Assembly (NCBI GenBank): GCA_009784025.1
Contig: WQVK01000015.1
Span: 1 to 52,670, forward strand
DNA from: Defluviitaleaceae bacterium
Lineage (GTDB): Bacteria; Bacillota; Clostridia; Lachnospirales; WQUN01
Reading direction: 5' to 3'
Length of the DNA: 52,670 nucleotides
This document shows positions 24,998 through 32,592 of this stretch, piece by piece (position 1 is the stretch's first letter; each line of letters starts with the position of its first letter). The position numbers were made by a program, and so were the translations under genes. The notes beneath the pieces are model-generated. The model was not told the origin of the DNA. It made no database searches and saw only the letters and a list, made by a program, of their open reading frames with translations.

Positions 24998-25846
24998 ATG
25001 GTTTTTATGGAACTCATAGAAACAATAATGTTTATATCCCTCATTGTAATTTCCCTGTGTGCACTCATTTCATTTCTACTCATACATAGGTATTTTGTTA
25101 TAATCTACAGAATAAAAAAGCGAAGCAAATTATTTCTTGAAACCGCAACGCTAAATAACAGATATAACAGCATTTTTCACAGCTTGCCGGAGAATCCTTA
25201 CGCCTCTTATACTTGTAACAGTCTCCAGACTTTTAGAAACAACAATAATACCGCCTCTATCATAAAGTTTTTGTGTGGCTATGTTAGAGAACAGGAACAT
25301 GCCTGGCACGAAATGCATTCAAAGCTTAACGAAAACATCCTCAATATGAAGAAATACAATAACGAGCTTAATGAGCTTAACAAAACACACGCAGGAAGCA
25401 GCTATATAGACATTAAGGGGAGGTTTCCGTTATCTAAGACAAAGTACGCAAAATATGAAGAAAAACTTACAACAAAAAGCCTGCCAAAACCACCTGTTAC
25501 CAAAATAACAATAATCTGTGAAATCAGCTATACTTCGCCAAAGGGACAAAACCATTATTCTAAGCTTCACAACATAGACTTGAATACAATTTTACTAAAG
25601 CTAAAGAACATAAAAGAGCATGAACAAAGCATCGAGTATCAACGAGTACTGATGTCAAATTCAAAAAGATATGATATTCTCAAACGAGATAATTTTATGT
25701 GTAAAATATGCGGAAGGACGGCAAGCGATGGCGCGCGTCTGGAGGTAGACCATATAATCCCAGTATCTAAGGGAGGCAAAACAGTGGATAAAAACCTACA
25801 AACCCTTTGTAGAGAATGTAATCAAGGAAAGAAGGCAAAAACATAG
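24998..25846 (+). CDS. Membrane-anchored HNH endonuclease
   Basis: 282 residues: an N-terminal membrane helix (about residues 7-36), a long polar helical region and a C-terminal HNH domain (about 225-280). The domain reads RDNFMCKICG, LEVDHIIPVSKGG, NLQTLCRECN, i.e. two CxxC zinc pairs around the catalytic DH and the later Asn. An HNH domain tethered to the membrane is unusual for housekeeping nucleases and recalls defence effectors, but no defence partner is adjacent. AAGGAGA precedes the ATG. The gene is AT-richer than its neighbours. Confidence 0.85.
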   Translation: MVFMELIETIMFISLIVISLCALISFLLIHRYFVIIYRIKKRSKLFLETATLNNRYNSIFHSLPENPYASYTCNSLQTFRNNNNTASIIKFLCGYVREQEHAWHEMHSKLNENILNMKKYNNELNELNKTHAGSSYIDIKGRFPLSKTKYAKYEEKLTTKSLPKPPVTKITIICEISYTSPKGQNHYSKLHNIDLNTILLKLKNIKEHEQSIEYQRVLMSNSKRYDILKRDNFMCKICGRTASDGARLEVDHIIPVSKGGKTVDKNLQTLCRECNQGKKAKT

Positions 25847-25883
25847 TAATCTAGTGGCGTATTTATGATATGCCATTTTTTTA

Positions 25884-26321
25884 TCACACCTTCATAGCGA
25901 AGCAAACCACACGGTTTGCCTCTGCAAAACCCATGCGCTTGTGGAAGCTTATGCTGGCCTCATTTGGCAGTTCTACATCCGAGGCCAGCTCTGTGCAGCC
26001 TTTGTTTTGTGTCCATTCCTTTGCAAAGTCTATCAGCCTGCGGGCTATGCCGCTTTTACGGTGGGCTGGGGCTACATAAATCCCCTCTAGATAGCCCACT
26101 GGGCTGGTTTCTGTACCTTCTACATAGTCATGCCGCAAGTTTAAGCTCATGAAGGCCACGGGGGTTCCTTCTATATAGTATAAAAACTCGTGAGGCAGTT
26201 CGCCTGCTTCCCATTCCTGGATAAAATCTGCGGCGGCTTCGTCTGGGGTTGGCTCTGGCCAAAGAGCCTCGCAAAGGGCTGCCCAGGCTTGTACATTGTC
26301 TTTTGTTACTGGGGTTATCAT
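25884..26321 (-). CDS. GNAT acetyltransferase, AAC(6')-like
   Basis: 145 residues. The acetyl-CoA loop is VAPAHRKSGIARRLI; the C-terminal SFHKRMGFAEANRVVCF and ELASDVELPN strongly recall aminoglycoside 6'-N-acetyltransferases. Whether it confers drug resistance cannot be told; chromosomal relatives often act on other amines. The YdcF gene lies 4 bp upstream in the same direction, so they form one operon. Confidence 0.85.
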   Translation of the reverse strand: MITPVTKDNVQAWAALCEALWPEPTPDEAAADFIQEWEAGELPHEFLYYIEGTPVAFMSLNLRHDYVEGTETSPVGYLEGIYVAPAHRKSGIARRLIDFAKEWTQNKGCTELASDVELPNEASISFHKRMGFAEANRVVCFAMKV

Positions 26322-26325
26322 GCCG

Positions 26326-27051
26326 TCACCTTCCTATAATCCACATTTTTACCACAGCGGCCACCTCGCGCAGGTAGCTAAATGGCCAGGCAGAAACTGG
26401 GGTTTGGGAGCTAAAGCTGGTGGCTTCAAAACCAAACTGCCGGGCAAACCTAACAGACCTATACATATGAAAGTCGCTGGTGATAACCACTACGCGCTGC
26501 GCGTTTATTAGCTGGCCGTAAATTAAATCTGCGGAAAATCGCATGTTGGTGTAGGTGGAATACGCCGCCTCTTCCAGCAAGATAACGGCGGGGTTTACCC
26601 CATGCCTTATCAAATAATCGGCCATTACCCTGGCCTCTGTTTGGGCCGCATTGTGGCCTAGGCCGCCGCTTACCACAATCCAAGCGCCGGGGTTTTGCCT
26701 GTGGAAATCCACCGCCCTATCCAGCCGCCTGGCTAGCGTGCCGCTAGGCTGGCCATCCCGCAGCCCTGCGCCAAGCACAATGGCTACATCTTCGCCAAAA
26801 TCAACAGTATCGCGCCGCCCATAAACCCCTAAAAACACAGAAAAACCCGTAATAGACAGTATCACCGTAAAAATGCCAACCGTGAGCCAGCGCAGCCTCA
26901 CCAGCCTTTCATAAAAAACACCGTAGGCACACAAAGCCACCGCAATCCCAGCCAAAAAAATCGTGTTATTGTTAAACAGCCCGCTGGTAAAAAACGAACG
27001 CATGGCAGAAAGCCAGCTAAATACAGCCAAAACAAACAAAACCACTCGCAT
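26326..27051 (-). CDS. YdcF/SanA family (DUF218) membrane protein
   Basis: 241 residues: three to four N-terminal hydrophobic helices (about 1-75) then a DUF218 domain: VLGAGLRDGQPSGTLARRLDRA, VVSGGLGHNAAQTEA, ILLEEAAYSTYTNM, VVITSDFHMYRS (first item given in part). The family is linked to cell-envelope functions. First gene of a two-gene operon with the acetyltransferase. Confidence 0.88.
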   Translation of the reverse strand: MRVVLFVLAVFSWLSAMRSFFTSGLFNNNTIFLAGIAVALCAYGVFYERLVRLRWLTVGIFTVILSITGFSVFLGVYGRRDTVDFGEDVAIVLGAGLRDGQPSGTLARRLDRAVDFHRQNPGAWIVVSGGLGHNAAQTEARVMADYLIRHGVNPAVILLEEAAYSTYTNMRFSADLIYGQLINAQRVVVITSDFHMYRSVRFARQFGFEATSFSSQTPVSAWPFSYLREVAAVVKMWIIGR

Positions 27052-27239
27052 ATATAAAAAGCCCCTTTTGCAATTTCCATTCTTAGGGTATTATACAACA
27101 AGGGGCGGTTTTCACAAGACAAAACCTTAGGCTTACGCCCAAAATCCAATAACAATTAAAAATGTTTAACAAAAAAACAAACAATACTGATTATCGGCGG
27201 GATTTATCTAACAAGCAACATGCAAAACACCATAAATGT

Positions 27240-27287
27240 GGTACCATACGGTACCATTTTGCCGAAATTATGGTACCGTATGGTACC
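27240..27287. repeat. Paired 16-bp palindromes, 32-bp register
   Basis: GGTACCATACGGTACC at 27240-27255 and GGTACCGTATGGTACC at 27272-27287, between divergent ydcF-like and dprA genes. Confidence 0.92.
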
Positions 27288-27299
27288 ATTTTACTAAAA

Positions 27300-27400
27300 T
27301 TTTTTACTTCTTTTCTACAAATGCACCCAAAAAGAAATCGGGCGGCAGGGGCAGGGGTCGTGCCAGGTTCACGAAGCGAATCTTATGAAAGAGGCAGAAA
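27300..27400. repeat. REP-like element before dprA
   Basis: ATGCACCCAAAAAGAAATCGGGCGGC, GTGCC.GGTTC.CGAAGCGAATCTTATGAAA (given in part), similar to 50775-50890. Together with the palindromes it fills most of the 27052-27435 gap. Confidence 0.55.
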
Positions 27401-27435
27401 TGTGGCCTTATATCATCAAAAGGAGGCTAGGCGCA

Positions 27436-28521
27436 ATGAATGACGATATTTATATGCTTTGGCTTTCTTCGCTTGTTCCGCAGTTTGGTAGCCGTAAACT
27501 TAATGGGCTTTTAGAGGAATTTGGGGCGGCAAGAAATATTTTTCATGCTACGCATAGCGAGCTGAGGTTTTGCAAGTTGACGGCGTTGCAGTTGTCTGCT
27601 ATTACGGCGCAGCGGGATTTTGGTTACATAGAGGCTTTGCTGGCTTGCATGAATGAGCTTGGTATGGCTTATTTGGCAAGGGGCAACGAGCGTTTTCCGG
27701 GGCTATTGGCAGAGATTCCTGACCCGCCGCTGGGGATTTTTTTCATAGGAGAGCTGCCGCCGGACAATACTAACAGAGTGGCGATTATAGGGTCGCGAAA
27801 ATGTTCTGAGTATGGGCTAATGTCTGCCCAAGTTATTGCCAAGCCGCTGGCTGCGGCTGGGGTGGTTATTGTAAGCGGCATGGCGCATGGGGTGGATTCT
27901 ATGGCGCACAAAGGCGCACTAGAGGGCGGCGGCAAGACTATTGCGGTGCTTGGCTGCGGCGCGGATATTTGTTATCCTTCACAAAACAAGAAGCTACGTG
28001 ACGAAATTATCAAAAACGGCTGTGTGCTAAGCGAGTATCCACCGGGCACGCGGCCTATACCGGCGTACTTCCCAGCGCGCAACCGCATTATAAGCGGCTT
28101 AAGCCAAGGTGTTGTGGTAACAGAAGCCAGCAAAAAAAGCGGTACTTTAATTACCGTGGACCAAGCCATAGAGCAAGGCCGGGAAGTTTTGGCCGTGCCA
28201 GGCAATATTTCCAGCCGCCTTAGCACAGGCACAAACAGCCTAATACGGGATGGTGCATTCCCGGTAATGGATTACACAGATGTGCTTTACGCCCTAAAAA
28301 TTGACCACAAAGAAGAACCAATTACAAAAAATCAAGGACATAATCTTGCACCAGATGAAAAACAAGTGTATGATAACTTGACTTTTGATGCTATCAGCTT
28401 TGATATGCTTCACAATGTGACAGGGATAAACCCCGGCCAGCTGCATTTAATATGCATGGGACTGGAGTTAAAAGGCCTAGCACGCAAGCTACCCGGCGCC
28501 AGGTATATAAAAGGAGTCTAA
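27436..28521 (+). CDS. dprA: DNA processing protein DprA/Smf
   Basis: 361 residues. Protects incoming single-stranded DNA and loads RecA in natural transformation. An N-terminal helical (SAM-like) region is followed by the Rossmann domain: IIGSRKCSEYG, SGMAHGVDSMAHKGAL, TIAVLGCGADICYP, SEYPPGTRPIPAYFPARNR, SGTLITVDQA, and a C-terminal winged-helix-like domain. ATG at 27436 with GGAGG 9 nt upstream; an earlier in-frame ATG at 27385 falls in repeat sequence. topA follows 180 bp on, the usual Bacillota order. Confidence 0.95.
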   Translation: MNDDIYMLWLSSLVPQFGSRKLNGLLEEFGAARNIFHATHSELRFCKLTALQLSAITAQRDFGYIEALLACMNELGMAYLARGNERFPGLLAEIPDPPLGIFFIGELPPDNTNRVAIIGSRKCSEYGLMSAQVIAKPLAAAGVVIVSGMAHGVDSMAHKGALEGGGKTIAVLGCGADICYPSQNKKLRDEIIKNGCVLSEYPPGTRPIPAYFPARNRIISGLSQGVVVTEASKKSGTLITVDQAIEQGREVLAVPGNISSRLSTGTNSLIRDGAFPVMDYTDVLYALKIDHKEEPITKNQGHNLAPDEKQVYDNLTFDAISFDMLHNVTGINPGQLHLICMGLELKGLARKLPGARYIKGV

Positions 28522-28554
28522 GAACAAAGCGACTTTGCATTAGCCCAGAAACTA

Positions 28555-28641
28555 GCAATTTCCTAGCATAGGACAAAGCGGCTCTGCCGTCTTTGTTTTC
28601 CTACATCTTGCTGAGAAATTGCGGTGCAATTTCCTAGCATA
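28555..28641. repeat. 16-bp direct repeat GCAATTTCCTAGCATA flanking a hairpin
   Basis: Exact copies at 28555-28570 and 28626-28641 in the dprA-topA gap. The second copy is the right arm of GAAATTGC/GCAATTTC. Confidence 0.8.
28573..28600 (+). terminator. Probable terminator after dprA
   Basis: ACAAAGCGGC, TCT, GCCG-T-CTTTGT then TTTTC; one bulge. Confidence 0.5.
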
Positions 28642-28700
28642 AAATAAAACGCGCTAGCGCGCATGTTTCGTATAAAAAGCTTTTCCAGAAAGGAATCAAT

Positions 28701-30788
28701 ATGGCAAAAGACGCAAAAAAATTAGTGATTTTAGAATCACCGTCAAAAGCAAAAACAATTAAAAAAATCTTGGGGGCAGGCTACAAAATAGAAGCTTGCG
28801 TAGGCCACATACGCGACCTACCCAAGAGCCATTTTGGCGTAGATATAGAAAACGACTACGAGCCAAAATACATTACAATCCGCGGCAAGGGGGATATACT
28901 GGCAAACCTGCGCAAAATCGCAAAAAACGCCAGCAAAATCTACCTAGCAACTGACCCAGACCGCGAAGGCGAGGCCATAAGCTGGCATCTTATGCATGCC
29001 CTAAAGCTGGACGAAAAAAACACCGAGCGCATCACATTTAACGAAATAACCAAAACCGCCGTAAAAAAATCTCTAAAAGAAGCCCGCTCTATAGACATGG
29101 ATCTTGTAGACGCCCAGCAAGCCCGCCGAGTGCTAGATCGCATGGTGGGCTACCGCATTAGCCCGCTACTGTGGAAAAAAGTAAAAAAAGGCCTAAGCGC
29201 AGGCCGCGTGCAATCCGTGGTATTAAAGCTGGTATGCGACCGGGAGGAAGAAATAGAGCAATTCATACCAGAAGAATACTGGTCTCTAGAAGCCGACCTT
29301 ACCGCTGGCGGCGCAAAAGGCAAACTAACGGCCCGCTACAACGCAGGGGATAACGACAAAAATGAACTAAAAACCGAAGCAGATGTAAAAAAAGTAATAG
29401 CAGCGGCAAAAAAAGGGGATTTCACCGTACAGGAAGTAAAAACCGGCACGCGGCAAAAAAAGCCGCCCGCGCCATTCACCACCAGCACCTTGCAGCAGGA
29501 AGCCAGCAAGCTTTTTAGCTATGCCACCAGCCGCACCATGCGTATTGCCCAGCAGCTTTACGAAGGTGTAGACATAAAAGGCGAAGGCACAGTGGGGCTG
29601 CTTACGTACATCCGTACAGATTCACCACGTATATCCGACGAAGCCTATGAAGACGCATGCACCCATATTACAGCAACCTACGGCGGCAACTACCTGCCAG
29701 AAGAACGCCCCACCTACAAATCTAAAGGCCGTAGCCAAGATGCCCACGAAGCCATCCGCCCCACCAGTGCAGCCCGCCGCCCAAGCGATATAAAGGATTC
29801 CCTAACCCCAGAGCAATTTAAGCTATACAAGCTAGTATGGGAGCGCTTTGTAGGCAGCCAAATGACACCTGCCATTTACGATACCCTGGCGGTAAAAATA
29901 TCCGCCGGGAAAGTGACCCTGCGCGCCAGCGGTAGCGTACTAAAATTCGACGGGTACCTAGCCGTATACAGCAAAAATGAAGATTCCGAAAAGGACGTAA
30001 CCATCCCACCATTAACCGTGGGTCAAACCCTAAAGCTAACCGAATTTAATCCAGCCCAACATTTCACCCAGCCGCCGCCTCGCTACTCTGAAGGCAGCAT
30101 GGTACGCACCATGGAAGAAATGGGAATAGGCCGCCCAGGTACATTCGCCCAAACAATCTCCACCCTAATGAACCGGGGCTACGCAACCAAGGAAAACAAA
30201 GTGCTATACCCAACAGAACTAGGTGAAATAGTAAACGAAATAATGGCAGAACATTTCACTGGCATAGTGGATGTAGACTTCACAGCCCGCATGGAAAGCG
30301 ACCTAGACAAAGTAGAAGACGGCGAAATAGAATGGAAAAACGTAATCCGCAGCTTCTATCCAAATTTTGCCACCCAAATAGAAGAAGCCGAAGAAAAAAT
30401 AGGCGAAATTGAAGTGAAAGACGAAGAAACAGACATCCTATGTGAAAACTGCGGCCGCAACATGGTAATAAAATTCGGCCGCTTTGGGAAATACCTGGCA
30501 TGCCCGGGCTTCCCAGACTGCCGTAGCACCAAACCGTTCTTCGAGGAGGCGGGTGTAGCCTGCCCAACCTGTGCCGGCCAAGTAGTAGTAAAAAAATCTA
30601 AAAAAGGCCGCAAGTACTATGGCTGCGAAAACAACCCAGACTGCTCCTTCATCTCTTGGAACCTACCCACAGGCAACCTATGCCCAGACTGCAACAGTTT
30701 CTTAGTAGAAAAAGGCCGCAAGAAAAAAGTTATCGCATGTTCAAGTTGTAAATATGCTGTGGAAGCACCCAATACAGAGGAAGATTAA
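28701..30788 (+). CDS. topA: DNA topoisomerase I
   Basis: 695 residues. Relaxes negative supercoils. Toprim domain at the N-terminus (VILESPSKAKTIKK-like LVILESPSKAKT; DPDREGEAISWHL with the metal-binding Asp pair), the active-site Tyr in GLLTYIRTDSPRIS, and three C-terminal zinc-ribbon-like motifs (CENCGRNM...CPGFPDC; CPTCAGQ...CENNPDC; CPDCN...CSSC). Complete for a Bacillota TopA. Codon third positions are A/C-dominated throughout. AGAAAGGA precedes the ATG. Confidence 0.97.
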   Translation: MAKDAKKLVILESPSKAKTIKKILGAGYKIEACVGHIRDLPKSHFGVDIENDYEPKYITIRGKGDILANLRKIAKNASKIYLATDPDREGEAISWHLMHALKLDEKNTERITFNEITKTAVKKSLKEARSIDMDLVDAQQARRVLDRMVGYRISPLLWKKVKKGLSAGRVQSVVLKLVCDREEEIEQFIPEEYWSLEADLTAGGAKGKLTARYNAGDNDKNELKTEADVKKVIAAAKKGDFTVQEVKTGTRQKKPPAPFTTSTLQQEASKLFSYATSRTMRIAQQLYEGVDIKGEGTVGLLTYIRTDSPRISDEAYEDACTHITATYGGNYLPEERPTYKSKGRSQDAHEAIRPTSAARRPSDIKDSLTPEQFKLYKLVWERFVGSQMTPAIYDTLAVKISAGKVTLRASGSVLKFDGYLAVYSKNEDSEKDVTIPPLTVGQTLKLTEFNPAQHFTQPPPRYSEGSMVRTMEEMGIGRPGTFAQTISTLMNRGYATKENKVLYPTELGEIVNEIMAEHFTGIVDVDFTARMESDLDKVEDGEIEWKNVIRSFYPNFATQIEEAEEKIGEIEVKDEETDILCENCGRNMVIKFGRFGKYLACPGFPDCRSTKPFFEEAGVACPTCAGQVVVKKSKKGRKYYGCENNPDCSFISWNLPTGNLCPDCNSFLVEKGRKKKVIACSSCKYAVEAPNTEED

Positions 30789-30810
30789 AACCGTCAGGGG
30801 AGTACATTAT

Positions 30811-31560
30811 ATGAAACTTGCTTCTTGGAATGTTAATGGGCTTCGGGCTTGTATGGGCAAGGGGTTTATGGATTTTTTAGTGCATGATTTTGATGTGGTT
30901 GGGTTGCAGGAAACTAAAATGCTGGCCAGCCAGGCGGATTTTGAGTTCCCGGATTATCATGTTTTTTGGAATTCTGCAGAAAAGAAGGGGTATTCTGGCA
31001 CGCTGGTGCTGTGCAAGGAAAAGCCGCTGGCGGTTTCTTGCGGCATGGGCATTGAAGAGCATGATAAAGAAGGGCGAATTATCGCCTGCGAGTTTGATAA
31101 ATTTGTTTTTGTAAATGTTTATACGCCAAATTCTAAGCGGGAACTGTTGCGGCTGGATTATCGTATGAAATGGGAAGACGATTTTAAAGCTTATTTAGGC
31201 AGCTTTGATAAACCCGTGGTAGTGTGCGGGGATTTAAATGTGGCCCACCGGGAGATTGACTTAAAGAACCCTAAGTCTAATGTAAAAAACCCTGGCTTTA
31301 CGCCAGAAGAGCGGGCGAAAATGACCGAGCTTTTGGGAGCTGGCTTCACAGATACCTACCGCCACCTCTACCCGGATGTTGAGGGTGCGTATACATGGTG
31401 GTCTTACATGGGGCAGGCACGGGCCAAGAATGTTGGCTGGCGTATTGACTATTTTTTAGTGTCAGACGCGCTGAAGAATAATGTGAAAGAAGCGTTAATT
31501 TACCCGGATATGATGGGCTCTGACCATTGCCCGGTTGGGTTAGTATTGGATGGGATTTAG
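30811..31560 (+). CDS. xth: Exodeoxyribonuclease III (AP endonuclease)
   Basis: 249 residues, Mg2+-dependent EEP nuclease that repairs abasic sites. Motifs: SWNVNGLRA, GLQETKM, VNVYTPNSKR, GDLNVAHREIDL, GSDHCPVGL with the catalytic Asp-His. The ATG at 30811 has GGGAG 8 nt upstream. An 11-base REP-like remnant (AAACCGTCAGG) lies just before it, and coding-strand composition jumps from about 37% to about 77% G+T across the topA-xth junction. Overlaps the nucleosidase gene by 11 nt. Confidence 0.96.
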   Translation: MKLASWNVNGLRACMGKGFMDFLVHDFDVVGLQETKMLASQADFEFPDYHVFWNSAEKKGYSGTLVLCKEKPLAVSCGMGIEEHDKEGRIIACEFDKFVFVNVYTPNSKRELLRLDYRMKWEDDFKAYLGSFDKPVVVCGDLNVAHREIDLKNPKSNVKNPGFTPEERAKMTELLGAGFTDTYRHLYPDVEGAYTWWSYMGQARAKNVGWRIDYFLVSDALKNNVKEALIYPDMMGSDHCPVGLVLDGI

Positions 31561-32236
31561 TGTGCGTGTTGGTGTTGTCGCGGCTTGCGATATTGAGATA
31601 AATCCACTTATTGAGGCCATGAGAGATGTTTCTGTTAAGAAGCACGCCATGGTGGATTTTCATGCGGGGCGGTATGGCAGGCTTGATGTGGTAGCATTGT
31701 TCAGCGGCGTTTGTAAGGTTAATGCTGCCATTGCCACCCAGGTTTTGATTGATATGTACGATGTTTCACATATTATTATGGTGGGCGTGGCAGGGGCAAT
31801 TGACAAGAGTTTACATATTTCCGACACGGTTATTTCGTCGGAGATAGCTTACCATGATGTGGCGGGGAATATTTTAACGGAGTATCACCCATGGATGGAT
31901 TCGGTTTACTTCAAAGCGGACGATACACTGCTGCAAGGGCTTCTAAAGGCCAACGCCGATGATGCCACGGTTAAACCAGGCCGAATGGTAACTGGCGAAG
32001 TGTTCATCCACCAGGAAGGCCGTAGTGAAATTATCGAGAAGCATAACCCGCTTTGTGTAGATATGGAGACAGCGGCAGTTGCCCATGTATGCCATGCAAA
32101 TGCCGTACCATTCGCCGCGGTTCGGTCGATTAGTGACACACCTCATGAAAGCGGCGCAGATGCTTTTGAAAAATACTTTGAAGAAACTGCAAAAAAATCT
32201 GTTTCTGTTTTAAGACGATATTTGGATACGATTTAA
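31550..32236 (+). CDS. mtnN: 5'-methylthioadenosine/S-adenosylhomocysteine nucleosidase
   Basis: 228 residues. Cleaves MTA and SAH to adenine plus thioribose compounds, feeding the methyl cycle and AI-2 precursors. Fits the MTAN/Pfs fold: VGVAGAIDKSLHISD, GRMVTGEVFI, DMETAAVAHVC with the ribose-binding Glu, and RSISDTPHESG with the catalytic Asp. The N-terminal motif CDIEINPL carries the first catalytic Glu in a non-standard context. Coupled to xth by an 11-nt overlap. Confidence 0.9.
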   Translation: MGFSVRVGVVAACDIEINPLIEAMRDVSVKKHAMVDFHAGRYGRLDVVALFSGVCKVNAAIATQVLIDMYDVSHIIMVGVAGAIDKSLHISDTVISSEIAYHDVAGNILTEYHPWMDSVYFKADDTLLQGLLKANADDATVKPGRMVTGEVFIHQEGRSEIIEKHNPLCVDMETAAVAHVCHANAVPFAAVRSISDTPHESGADAFEKYFEETAKKSVSVLRRYLDTI

Positions 32237-32358
32237 TAGACTTTTTCCGAAATTCCGTTTTTTGCGATTTCAAAAGAACTCTAATGGCGTTGCTTGAAGT
32301 TGTTTCCAATTAGGCACTAACCACAACAAATAGATTACGGACTAGGGGCCGCAACAAC

Positions 32359-32421
32359 ATGACTAAATGTCACGTACAACTTCGCGTGATAAAAACCAAT
32401 ACGAAGATCCACTTCACATAA
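32359..32421 (+). CDS. Possible 20-codon leader peptide upstream of the ABC exporter
   Basis: ATG to TAA, encoding MTKCHVQLRVIKTNTKIHFT. No clear ribosome site. It lies about 60 nt before a stem-loop (32480-32517) that could attenuate the exporter operon, a layout that recalls leader-peptide control of bmrCD-type exporters. Highly tentative; a chance frame is equally likely. Confidence 0.2.
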   Translation: MTKCHVQLRVIKTNTKIHFT

Positions 32422-32479
32422 CATAAAAAATTTGGACGGTGCTAGGTATGATTCTAAACATCCCACCCCAAGTGAACAC

Positions 32480-32517
32480 CGCAAAAAGCGTGCCTAAACA
32501 GGGACGCCTTCTTTGCG
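32480..32517 (+). promoter_or_regulatory. Stem-loop in the leader of the ABC exporter operon
   Basis: CGCAAA..GCGT.CC pairs with GG.ACGC....TTTGCG. Located between a possible leader peptide and a REP-like end (32535-32570). The remainder of 32237-32592 shows nothing recognisable. Confidence 0.45.
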
Positions 32518-32529
32518 TTAAAATTTAAA

Positions 32530-32570
32530 GTTTTTGGATGTGCCGGGGGCTAAGCCTCTGACGGTTTTAA
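32530..32570. repeat. REP-like right end before the ABC exporter
   Basis: AAAGTTTTTGGATGTGCCGGGGGCTAAGCC then TCTGACGGTTTTAAT (given in part). Confidence 0.6.
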
Positions 32571-32592
32571 TTCTATTACATGGGAGGATGCA

